Shown here: in pieces, positions 1-7,569 of the stretch | Layout: every line of letters starts with the position of its first letter | How positions within the stretch are numbered: the first letter of the stretch is position 1 | Assembly: GCF_000317435.1 (NCBI RefSeq) | Contig: NC_019751.1 | Span: 186,001-250,000, forward strand | From: Calothrix sp. PCC 6303 | Lineage (GTDB): Bacteria; Cyanobacteriota; Cyanobacteriia; Cyanobacteriales; Nostocaceae | Length of the DNA: 64,000 nt | Reading direction: 5' to 3' | Notes under the pieces: generated by a model | What the model saw: only the letters and a program-made list of their open reading frames with translations | Databases searched by the model: none | Told to the model about the DNA's origin: nothing | Made by a program: the position numbers and the translations under genes

Positions 1-1516
1 TCATTGCTGGACGGTCAAGACTGAGGTAATCTAAACCAACATCGAGGAGAAATTTTAATCTGGCTTTGACTTCTCGTAAAACTAACTCGGCAATTTGAGC
101 TTGACGGGGATTTAGTTTTAGGGTTTCAATTCGATCTTGAGCGTCACGAATTGACACACTGGTAAAGTCCAAAATCCCGTATTTGCCCAATTTTACAGCT
201 AAAGCTTCCGGTTTTAGGCGCTTTCCATGACAAACTGGACAAGCTTGATCTACTAAATATTGTTCTAATTTTTGTTTAATTAACTCAGAGCCACCTTCAT
301 ACTGCCGCTGTAAGATGGGGAGGACACCGCGAAAAATCGGAATTTTTTTCCCTTTCTCGTCATCTTGGGGTTTTGTCTCCTTTGATTCTCCGTTGAGAAT
401 AGTTTCCCGCTGTTCGTCGGTGAGTTTACTCCACTGGGTTTGTAACTCGAAGTTGTGGGTTTGTCCTAAACTATAAAGTAGTTCTAAGTAATAGGAATTT
501 TCCTTTTCTGACCAGGGTGCGATCGCTGCGTAGACAGGAGCCTCTGGATTTGGTACAACTAACTCTGGAGAAAACCGCTTTAATGTCCCAATTCCATGAC
601 AATTTGGACAAGCACCATAGGGGGAGTTGAAGGAAAATAACCTTGGTGATAGTTCTTCCATAACTGCACCATGTTCGGGACAGGCAAAGTTTTCGGAAAA
701 TACTAATTCCTGATCTTCTGTCTCTTCCCTGTCTGCTTCAGGCGTATAAAGTATTACCGCTATACCTTCCGAAAGCTTCAGGCATGTAGAGAGAGAATCC
801 ACCAAACGCTCTTGAAGTCCGTCTTTTTTCACCAACCGATCGATAACAACTTCGATGGTATGGGTAATATTTTTATCTAGTTCAATGGAATCCGAAAGCT
901 CCCGAATTTCCCCATCAATGCGAACCCGCACAAAACCTTGGGAAGCTAAACCCGAAACTAGCTTTTTGTGGGTACCTTTTTTCCCTCTAACTACGGGTGC
1001 GAGAATTTGAAACTTAGTCCGTTCTGGCAACTCCATAATTCGATCAACCATTTCATCAATGGTTTGCGGAGCGATATTGCGATCGCATATGGGACAATGG
1101 GGTTCACCAGCCCGCCCAAACAGCAACCGCATGTAATCATAAATTTCGGTGACTGTACCGACGGTTGAACGCGGGTTATGGGAAGTAGACTTTTGATCGA
1201 TGGAAATCGCTGGACTTAAACCCTCGATTGCTTCCACATCGGGTTTATTTAACTGTCCTAAAAACTGTCGTGCATAAGCACTAAGAGATTCAACGTATCT
1301 ACGTTGTCCCTCGGCAAAAATCGTATCAAAGGCAAGGGAGGACTTACCAGAACCGGAAACACCAGTAAAAACAATTAACTGGTCCCTGGGAATTTCCAAA
1401 TCAACATTCTTCAGATTGTGCTGTCTAGCACCCCTAATCCGAATCATATTAGAGTTGTCATGGGTCAACTTCGGGGGGTTTCCGTTCGAGGATGCAGCAA
1501 ACTGAGTTTCTGACAT
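1..1516 (-). CDS. uvrA: UvrA excinuclease ABC subunit A, N-terminal part (runs off the left edge)
   Basis: DNA damage-recognition ATPase of nucleotide excision repair, acting with UvrB and UvrC. Reading leftward from the ATG at 1516 gives about 505 open codons to the window edge, roughly half of the usual ~950 residues. The first ABC signature is clear: Walker A GVSGSGKSS about 55 residues in, followed by LAFDTIFAEGQRRYVESLS, typical of UvrA. Cysteine pairs of the first zinc module (CPICD) and the later CPNCHG and CPVCHGKRL also match. A short non-conserved N-terminal tail of about 25 residues precedes MIRIRGARQHNLKN; an internal ATG there is an alternative start. The gene appears monocistronic and intact as far as visible. 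Identification is secure. Confidence 0.95.
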   Translation of the reverse strand, partial: MSETQFAASSNGNPPKLTHDNSNMIRIRGARQHNLKNVDLEIPRDQLIVFTGVSGSGKSSLAFDTIFAEGQRRYVESLSAYARQFLGQLNKPDVEAIEGLSPAISIDQKSTSHNPRSTVGTVTEIYDYMRLLFGRAGEPHCPICDRNIAPQTIDEMVDRIMELPERTKFQILAPVVRGKKGTHKKLVSGLASQGFVRVRIDGEIRELSDSIELDKNITHTIEVVIDRLVKKDGLQERLVDSLSTCLKLSEGIAVILYTPEADREETEDQELVFSENFACPEHGAVMEELSPRLFSFNSPYGACPNCHGIGTLKRFSPELVVPNPEAPVYAAIAPWSEKENSYYLELLYSLGQTHNFELQTQWSKLTDEQRETILNGESKETKPQDDEKGKKIPIFRGVLPILQRQYEGGSELIKQKLEQYLVDQACPVCHGKRLKPEALAVKLGKYGILDFTSVSIRDAQDRIETLKLNPRQAQIAELVLREVKARLKFLLDVGLDYLSLDRPAM

Positions 1517-1708
1517 ATCGGCGGTTGAAATGTGGGAGGCAAGGCGAAACAGTTCTTAATAGTACCACTACTCTCTGGGCTATGGCATGAAAATCATTCC
1601 AACTTTCAAAAATCTAACAGATTAGATTCAAGTTTATAACTAGAGATACTCACAAATTCAGTCTTTTAGGAGAGGGTGAGATAATTCTTCAGTGCTAGTC
1701 CCTCAACT

Positions 1709-2671
1709 CTAATCTTCCCGATTGTAGGCAATTCCCAAAGCTGCGGGGGGTGCGGATTTTTTCACCAAGCCAACTAAAGCTAGCAATGCGACTACATAAG
1801 GCAGCATAATTAGAAATTGATAGGGTATATTCACTCCTAAAGCTTGAATTCGTAACTGTAAAGCCTCGGTAGCACCAAATAACAAACTTGCCAACCCACA
1901 ACCTAAAGGGTGCCATTTACCAAAGATTAAAGCTGCGATCGCAATAAATCCTTTTCCCGCAGTCATTCCTTCAGCAAAGTATTTTATCTGTACTAAACTC
2001 AAGTAAGCTCCCCCCAAGCTTGCCAGACAACCACTTGTGATTACTGCTAAATAACGTACCTTCATGACTGAAATTCCTGTAGTCTCAACAGCTTGTGGAT
2101 ATTCTCCCACCGCACGTAAGGTTAAGCCGGGGCTGGAATAAAACAAAAAGTATGTACTAAAAGTAATTAATAATATCAGTAAATATACTAAAGCATCTTG
2201 CTGAAAGAAAAGCTCACCAATCACAGGTATATTTGCGAGTCCCGGAATTTTAAATGCTCCAATTGCCGCTAATTTTTGGGCGCTACCACCAGCGAATACC
2301 AGCCTTGCCAAAAATGATGTTAATCCAGATGCTACCAAGTTAATTGCCAATCCAGATACCAACTGATTAACCCCCAAACTCACGCATAAGTAAGCATGGA
2401 GTAACCCCAGCATACCCCCAGTAATTACAGCAGCCATCACTCCGAGCCAGGGATTATTTGTATAAAAAGTGGCGGCAGCACTAGAAAAAGCACCAGTTAA
2501 TAGCATTCCTTCCAAGGCTATATTTAACACTCCTCCGCGCTCGGAATACATTCCACCTAAAGCTGCAAAGGCAATGGGAACCGCTAAACGAATGCTAGCT
2601 GCTAGGTAATCTGTGAAAAAACTTAGGTTATCATTCATCAAAATAACTGAAGTAGTTGTATGTTCGAGCAA
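1709..2671 (-). CDS. BMP-type ABC importer, permease 2
   Basis: 320-residue hydrophobic protein with about eight to nine membrane segments, matching the second permease of the basic-membrane-protein/nucleoside ABC importers (YufQ/NupQ type; BPD_transp_2 fold). It carries the family glycine-rich stretch SERGGVLNIALEGMLLTGAF near residue 45 and KGFIAIAALIFGKWHPLG near residue 245, which faces the ATPase. With the permease at 4381, the ATPase at 7570 and the lipoprotein at 9261 it makes a complete importer. These genes are normally contiguous; here a toxin-antitoxin pair and an SGNH hydrolase gene lie between the two permeases. An internal Met (MNDNLSFF, about 12 codons in) is an alternative start. 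The substrate is unproven; purine nucleosides are known for characterised relatives. Confidence 0.85.
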   Translation of the reverse strand: MLEHTTTSVILMNDNLSFFTDYLAASIRLAVPIAFAALGGMYSERGGVLNIALEGMLLTGAFSSAAATFYTNNPWLGVMAAVITGGMLGLLHAYLCVSLGVNQLVSGLAINLVASGLTSFLARLVFAGGSAQKLAAIGAFKIPGLANIPVIGELFFQQDALVYLLILLITFSTYFLFYSSPGLTLRAVGEYPQAVETTGISVMKVRYLAVITSGCLASLGGAYLSLVQIKYFAEGMTAGKGFIAIAALIFGKWHPLGCGLASLLFGATEALQLRIQALGVNIPYQFLIMLPYVVALLALVGLVKKSAPPAALGIAYNRED

Positions 2672-2698
2672 TCGGCAATCTCAATTGGCTATAATTAC

Positions 2699-2713
2699 TG
2701 TATATGTCATACA
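2699..2713. promoter_or_regulatory. Candidate operator of the toxin-antitoxin pair
   Basis: TGTATATGTCATACA is an inverted repeat (TGTAT...ATACA) lying 9 bases upstream of the antitoxin ATG and just downstream of a TATAAT box at 2690-2695. This arrangement fits autorepression by a ribbon-helix-helix antitoxin. By eye only. Confidence 0.4.
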
Positions 2714-2722
2714 AGTATTACA

Positions 2723-2980
2723 ATGCTGTCTGTAAGATTAGATCCTGAAACCGAGCAACAATTGGCTGATATCCTCAGTCACGAAGGAGATATCAACCGC
2801 AGTGATTTGATTAAACGGCTAATTAAGGAACGATGGTTAACCCTCGACTTAGATAGGACGTTTGTTCAAAGAAGAGGTGGACATCCTCAGCATCTTTTAG
2901 AAGATGCACCCCCTGATTTGTCGGAACGAAGGACACGGAAACAAGCGATCGCTGACTATCTCAAACATCGGCACTCATGA
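2723..2980 (+). CDS. Ribbon-helix-helix (CopG-like) antitoxin
   Basis: 85-residue protein beginning MLSVRLDPETEQQLADIL, the beta strand and helix of a ribbon-helix-helix DNA-binding domain, followed by SDLIKRLIKERW. The acidic and basic C-terminal part probably wraps the toxin. The ATG at 2723 was chosen because it opens the RHH strand directly and has TATAAT upstream; a longer reading from 2660 adds unrelated residues. The stop codon overlaps the start of the PIN gene by four bases (ATGA), indicating translational coupling. Function as a type II antitoxin is inferred from fold and partner. Confidence 0.8.
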   Translation: MLSVRLDPETEQQLADILSHEGDINRSDLIKRLIKERWLTLDLDRTFVQRRGGHPQHLLEDAPPDLSERRTRKQAIADYLKHRHS

Positions 2981-3405
2981 CTTATAATTCCCTTATCCTC
3001 ATTGACAGTGGAATTTTAACAGCTTATTACAGTGCTACTGACAATTATCACCTGGAAGTTTGTCGCTTTTTAGAAAGTTGTACCAGTCGGTTAATTACTA
3101 CTCATAGCTGTGTTACGGAAGTTATGTGGTTACTCAGTTCTAATTGGCGGACTCAAAATGAATTTTTGTTGGATTTGGCAAAGGAACTCTACGAATGTGT
3201 ACCTCTATTACCACAAGATTTCACTCGGATTGCAGAACTAAATGCTCAATATGCAGACTTGCCAGGAGATTTTGCCGATTTAAGTCTAATTGCCATTTCC
3301 GAGCGGTTAGATATTAGTGCCATCGCTACTTTAGATAGCGACTTTGATATCTATCGACGTTATCGTCAACAGCCTTTTGAAAGAGTTTTTCATCCCTCTT
3401 TTTAA
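2977..3405 (+). CDS. PIN-domain toxin (VapC-like RNase)
   Basis: 142-residue PIN-domain protein. Expected acidic residues are present: Asp in LILIDSGIL near residue 10, Glu in CVTEVMWLL near residue 48, Asp in GDFADLSLIAISERL near residues 97-100, and Asp in IATLDSDFD near residue 118. The last parts are very typical of cyanobacterial VapC-type PIN proteins. It overlaps the antitoxin gene by four bases. The predicted activity is Mg-dependent endoribonuclease; the target RNA cannot be read from the sequence. The pair sits inside a split ABC importer operon on the opposite strand, suggesting insertion. Confidence 0.82.
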   Translation: MTYNSLILIDSGILTAYYSATDNYHLEVCRFLESCTSRLITTHSCVTEVMWLLSSNWRTQNEFLLDLAKELYECVPLLPQDFTRIAELNAQYADLPGDFADLSLIAISERLDISAIATLDSDFDIYRRYRQQPFERVFHPSF

Positions 3406-3440
3406 AAAACTTAAAAAAAATCCCTAGCAAGTTATTTTGT

Positions 3441-4199
3441 CTATTTTAGGGCGATCGCATTTAATAATTCTACAAATTTACTATTTATAGCCATATATCC
3501 CTGTTGATTTAAATGCAACTCGTCAGAGCGATATTTTTCTAACACCATGCCCTGGTTATCTGCAAGAATAGGAAAGGTATCGAACACTATGGTTTTGTTA
3601 TCAGCTAATGTAGCGATGTAGGTATTTACTTCTTTCACTGCCTTACCTACATCATCCGACCAAAAGGGTTTACGCTGTAGTGGGACTTCACCTACCGGGA
3701 AAATAGTCGTCACGATTACAGTTGCACCAAGATTTTTTGAATCTTCTACAATTCGCCGAATATTTGCTTTACAGTTTCTAATAATAGTATCTCGACGATC
3801 GGGAAATAAAGCAACATTTTTTAAATCGTTGATACCAATTTGAATAACTACTAGATTGGGTTTTAAGGAACTAACATGAGATGAAAATCTTTCAAGAGAT
3901 TGAACTGAAGTTTGAGACGAAATCCCCCGATTAATAAACTCATATTCCTTCACATTGGGAGATATCCAACCGAATGCTCTGGAATCACCGAAGAAAACTA
4001 CACGCAAAGAACGGGTATTCGTTGCTTCTGAAGAATTGATGGGGTGATATGTCAATCCTAAAGGGTCTAAACGTACTTGGTTGACTTCGAGGTAATATTT
4101 TTTGGCTTGGTTATAAAGAACAAAATTTAGAAAAATTGAACTTCCCAGTATTGTTAATACTAGAGCGCTCAAAATAACATTAAGTTTACGAAGTTTCAT
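3441..4199 (-). CDS. SGNH/GDSL-type hydrolase, membrane-anchored
   Basis: About 252 residues from the ATG at 4199, chosen because it opens with a basic start and one hydrophobic segment (ILSALVLTILGSSIFLNFVL), a signal anchor. SGNH blocks are visible: FFGDSRAFGW (nucleophile Ser), IQIGINDLKN (block III Asn) and SDELHLNQQGY (Asp-x-x-His). This supports an esterase or lipase acting outside the cytoplasmic membrane, perhaps on cell-wall or polysaccharide acyl groups; the substrate is unknown. A GTG 10 codons upstream is an alternative start. It is co-directional with the surrounding ABC permease genes but unrelated to them. Confidence 0.75.
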   Translation of the reverse strand: MKLRKLNVILSALVLTILGSSIFLNFVLYNQAKKYYLEVNQVRLDPLGLTYHPINSSEATNTRSLRVVFFGDSRAFGWISPNVKEYEFINRGISSQTSVQSLERFSSHVSSLKPNLVVIQIGINDLKNVALFPDRRDTIIRNCKANIRRIVEDSKNLGATVIVTTIFPVGEVPLQRKPFWSDDVGKAVKEVNTYIATLADNKTIVFDTFPILADNQGMVLEKYRSDELHLNQQGYMAINSKFVELLNAIALK

Positions 4200-4380
4200 G
4201 TTTTTCGGTTTTGAGTTGCAAGTTATCACAAATTATCAGAACTTACGCACTAGTAGAGTACGGCGGAAATGAACCAACCATTCTAAAGTTACAAAAAGCT
4301 TCTAAAATAGGCTTTATTCCTTCTGCCCTTCGACAAGCTCAGGGTAACACCTTCTGCCTACTTACTTCTGCCTTCACGTA

Positions 4381-5418
4381 CTAACTAAGAGGGTTGGAAT
4401 ATCTAGATTCCAAAGCCAAAGCAATAGCAATAAACAACATCGTCAACCCCTGAATCGCAAACACAACAGTTACCGGAACACCTGCGCTACGCTGGATGAC
4501 ATTCGCACCACTCCGCAAAGCGGCAAAAAATAAAGAAGTCAACACCACACCCAGAACATTACCACGACTGAGAAACCCAATAGCGATCGCATCAAAGCCG
4601 TAACCGGGTGAAACTTCTTCAAATAAGCGATATTTCAACCCCATAACTTCACAACTACCAGCCAATCCAGCTAATCCACCCGCTAAAGTCATTACCAAGA
4701 TAATAGTTCGCTGTACGGAAATACCAGCATAAGCAGAAGCAATTGGGTTAAATCCCACCGCAGTAATTTGATAACCGAAAGGAGTTCGCTGCAAGAATAT
4801 CCATAAAATTACCGCTATGATTATTCCTAAGAAAATACCTCCATGGGCTAAACTTCCGGGTAAAATCGGTAACTGTGCTGATTTAGCAATCAATGGGGAA
4901 TAGGGGCTAGGTGCATTGACTTCTTTCAAAGGGTTCTGCACCAAATAACTAACTAGATTTATCGCAATATAATTGAGCAACAAGGTTGTAATTACTTCAT
5001 TGACACCCCGCACCGCTTTTAAGTAACCAGGAATCCCACCCCAAACCGCACCAAATAGACATCCTACCAACAATCCTAAAGGTATATGAATCAGTGCTGG
5101 TAAACCTTTGATGTATAACCCAACTAAAGCGCTTCCCAAAGCACCCAGATAAATTTGCCCTTCCCCACCAATATTAAATTGTCCCGCTCGCAATGCTACC
5201 AATACTCCCAAACTGCTAAATAATAGGGGAGTCATTTTGTTGAGGGTATTACCAAAACCATAATAGTCAAAAAGCGATTCCTGAAACAGGGCTGTATATG
5301 CTGTAATCGGGTTTGCACCTGCGATTAAAATCAGAATTGCACCTACAAGTAAAGCAGATGCGATCGCAATTATGGGGGAAATAATTGGGAGTAGCTGAAT
5401 GCGTTTAGTTATTGTCAT
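4381..5418 (-). CDS. BMP-type ABC importer, permease 1
   Basis: 345-residue hydrophobic permease of the BPD_transp_2 type (YufP/NupP-like). Diagnostic segments include GQFNIGGEGQIYLGALGSAL near residue 82, RGVNEVITTLLLNYIAINLV near residue 137 and GYGFDAIAIGFLSRGNVLGV near residue 272, the cytoplasmic coupling region. Its 5' end, including the HIP1 site at 5360-5367, is duplicated at 6583-6767 (see findings). It would originally have followed the ATPase gene directly. The first methionine at 5418 opens a plausible basic N-terminus (MTITKRIQLLP). Confidence 0.87.
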   Translation of the reverse strand: MTITKRIQLLPIISPIIAIASALLVGAILILIAGANPITAYTALFQESLFDYYGFGNTLNKMTPLLFSSLGVLVALRAGQFNIGGEGQIYLGALGSALVGLYIKGLPALIHIPLGLLVGCLFGAVWGGIPGYLKAVRGVNEVITTLLLNYIAINLVSYLVQNPLKEVNAPSPYSPLIAKSAQLPILPGSLAHGGIFLGIIIAVILWIFLQRTPFGYQITAVGFNPIASAYAGISVQRTIILVMTLAGGLAGLAGSCEVMGLKYRLFEEVSPGYGFDAIAIGFLSRGNVLGVVLTSLFFAALRSGANVIQRSAGVPVTVVFAIQGLTMLFIAIALALESRYSNPLS

Positions 5419-5456
5419 GTATCATGTGGGAATTTTGGATTTGCCGAATCCAAATT

Positions 5457-6380
5457 TTAATTAATCAGTGAATTTTCAGCTTGCACTAGAAACAAAATTG
5501 TACTTGCGGTCATATTAAGCTGGTAAGATGCAAAATATTCTGGTACTGTAATTTGTTGGGAGCCTTGACCATGCCCTCCCAGTTTATTTCTAATAGTAGA
5601 AATACCACTTTCAAGATTTTGTCTGAGTGTCGAAAATTGGGTTTCTAAGTAAGTAGGGATAAGATTATTTTGGAAGCAAATGCTAATCAATTTTTTGGCA
5701 GTATCTGTAGATTCATATTTCCAGCCTTGGTGTTCACAAATAGTTTTCATTGTGCTTTCCAAGGCTTTGAGACAGTCATTGAGGCATTCTTTATAACGCT
5801 TATGTCTGTAGTGTTCGTGTGCTTGTAAAAATTCCTCATTTGCACCCTTAAACCTCTCATCGTTAAGTAAGTGCAAAACTGGCTTTACTGCATTATTATG
5901 AATAATCTGGGAATCTACTCTGATAATTTTTCCAGATTCAAACTGATAACCTACTCCATGTTCTTTAAACCTAGCGTTTAACTCTTCTAGGGCTTCGTCA
6001 GGTGTAATTTTACCATAATACGTTTTTTCTCCTTGCCTATCACAGACATAGATCACCAAAAAACTTAATTCTACAACATCAAGAACTTCTTCTGTATTGC
6101 TAGTAGATAGTAGAAATTGGATTAGATCTTTAGCATAATACTCTTCATTTTCCAACAATGGCAATTTTACAAGATAAAATTTGCCATATTCACGACATAA
6201 AGTTTCATGAATCCACTGGTAATCTTTTTGAGTTTTCGGATGTTTATTGTCTCCCAGTGCATCATTCATAATATGAACAATTTGTACCCTCAGTGGGTCA
6301 GGAATATTATCATATTGGTAAATGTCAGGTACTTCTCCTCGAAGGATTTTTTGACGTTTAGAGAAAATATCAAAAGGCAT
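5457..6380 (-). CDS. AbiJ-NTD4-like / HEPN putative RNase
   Basis: 307 residues from the ATG at 6380 (MPFDIFSKRQ); the longer reading from 6404 only adds a hydrophobic leader. The N-terminal part (FSKRQKILRGEVPDIYQYDN, IPDPLRVQIVHIMNDALGD) resembles the AbiJ N-terminal domain 4 found fused to HEPN domains in abortive-infection-type proteins. The C-terminal helical region contains R264-N265-x4-H270 (RNKLGGH), the HEPN ribonuclease motif. A role as an RNase-type phage-defence or stress effector is inferred. The gene lies between the permease and ATPase genes of the ABC importer, in the middle of a relic duplication. No antitoxin-like partner is adjacent. Confidence 0.6.
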   Translation of the reverse strand: MPFDIFSKRQKILRGEVPDIYQYDNIPDPLRVQIVHIMNDALGDNKHPKTQKDYQWIHETLCREYGKFYLVKLPLLENEEYYAKDLIQFLLSTSNTEEVLDVVELSFLVIYVCDRQGEKTYYGKITPDEALEELNARFKEHGVGYQFESGKIIRVDSQIIHNNAVKPVLHLLNDERFKGANEEFLQAHEHYRHKRYKECLNDCLKALESTMKTICEHQGWKYESTDTAKKLISICFQNNLIPTYLETQFSTLRQNLESGISTIRNKLGGHGQGSQQITVPEYFASYQLNMTASTILFLVQAENSLIN

Positions 6381-6492
6381 AATTAACAGTATTAAACAAT
6401 ACAATACTTTTATACTACAACAGTGTAATAAAAATGTGTATCGTGGTTATAAAATTAGTTTTTATCACCCTATTCCCTGCTTGTTCCACTTC

Positions 6493-6582
6493 CTCCCATT
6501 AACAAACCAACTTCCTCGACTGTTGCTGTGTTCGCATCCAACAAACCGACAAACTCACCTTGATACATTACTGCAATGCGAC
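6493..6582 (-). pseudogene. Duplicated 3'-end fragment of the ABC ATPase gene
   Basis: About 87 bases match the C-terminal coding end of the ATPase gene (7592-7678) with only two differences visible by eye. The match ends at the HIP1 octamer, where the sequence switches to a copy of the permease 5' end. No functional product is possible. Confidence 0.85.
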
Positions 6583-6767
6583 GACGCGATCGCAATTAGG
6601 GACTAGCGTCAAAATAAAGTACCAGATAAAAACTCTGAATCGAGTATAAAACGGTAAAGTCTGATTGGTATATCGGTATATTATTTAATTGCAAGTCCCT
6701 TACGGGGGAAACAAGTGAGAGTAGCTGAATAAGTTTAGTTATTCTCATACATCATGTGGGAATTTTG
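6583..6767 (-). pseudogene. Duplicated 5'-end fragment of permease 1, carrying a MITE
   Basis: Sequence from the HIP1 site (6587) through 6767 copies 5361-5437, the first codons and leader of the permease 1 gene. It is interrupted by the 101-bp MITE at 6599-6699. The copied start codon and about a dozen codons remain, then the MITE. About eight substitutions occur in the 64 bases after the MITE. Confidence 0.8.
6599..6699 (+). mobile_element. 101-bp MITE, copy 1
   Basis: Ends are GGGACTAGC and GCAAGTCCC (8 of 9 bases complementary), flanked by direct TTA repeats at 6596-6598 and 6700-6702. A second copy in the other orientation (44876-44976) is the same length and identical at 95 of 101 positions. 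The unoccupied site with a single TTA survives in the paralogous permease sequence at 5361-5380. There is no coding capacity, so it must be mobilised by a transposase elsewhere. Confidence 0.88.
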
Positions 6768-6895
6768 GCTTGAGAAAAGCCATTACAACTGCCGTGCAGG
6801 TATTTGTCAAGTCTAAACCCGCTACCTCACTGCATAAGCATAAGCGATCGCTCTGTATTACTAAACATAGCCTAATAGAAGTAAGTCCTGTAATT

Positions 6896-7378
6896 ATGAT
6901 TCACCACATTTCTATTTCTGCCCAAAACCCTCAACATGTTGCAAGTGTTCTAGCAGAAGTTGTCAAAGGTCAAGCAGCCCCTTTCCCACCCCATCCAGGA
7001 AGCTATATGGTCGTCGCACTCGATGAGTATGGCACTGGGATTGAAGTTTACCCTTCAGGGTCTGAAATCTTGCCTGGAACTGCATTAGATTCTTGCCATT
7101 TTGTCCACAATCCCCATACTTCTCGGTTTACAGCAACACACGCTGCTATTTCCGTTCCAACAAGTCAAGCTGAGATTGAAGAAATTGGTTCTCGTGAAGA
7201 ATGGCGTGTTGTGCGTTGTAACCGCGATTCTATCTTTGATGTGATGGAATTTTGGGTAGAAAACAGTTTAATGATCGAATTTCTCACCCCAGAAATGGCA
7301 CACCAGTACCTAGCCTTTACCCAACAACATGATGCTCTAAAATCCTTTTTAACTCAATCAGCAGAAGCAGTTTCATAA
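6896..7378 (+). CDS. VOC/glyoxalase-like family protein, function unknown
   Basis: 160 residues from the ATG at 6896, opening MIHHISISAQNPQHVASVLAE, typical of a vicinal-oxygen-chelate (glyoxalase/bleomycin resistance) fold. The reading continues upstream to a TTG at 6770, but that stretch comes from the relic permease duplication and is unlikely to be coding. The middle part (PPHPGSYMVVALDEYGTGIE) and WVENSLMIEFLTPE are reminiscent of a family common in cyanobacteria with no assigned reaction. It is transcribed against the ABC importer genes on either side and was probably inserted. Confidence 0.7.
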   Translation: MIHHISISAQNPQHVASVLAEVVKGQAAPFPPHPGSYMVVALDEYGTGIEVYPSGSEILPGTALDSCHFVHNPHTSRFTATHAAISVPTSQAEIEEIGSREEWRVVRCNRDSIFDVMEFWVENSLMIEFLTPEMAHQYLAFTQQHDALKSFLTQSAEAVS

Positions 7379-7569
7379 CAGTTAGTTTGCATGAATTAAG
7401 TATATGCAATGCCTGCGGGTACAAGCGATACAACATCGCACTGTCATCAAAAATTGAGAAGATGCTGGTCGCTTCCCACCAAATAAAACATGCGGATTCT
7501 TTTTACTTTTTTAGCAACATAGGGGGGTCTAATTCACCTTTCCAAAACAGACTCATTACTCATTACTCA

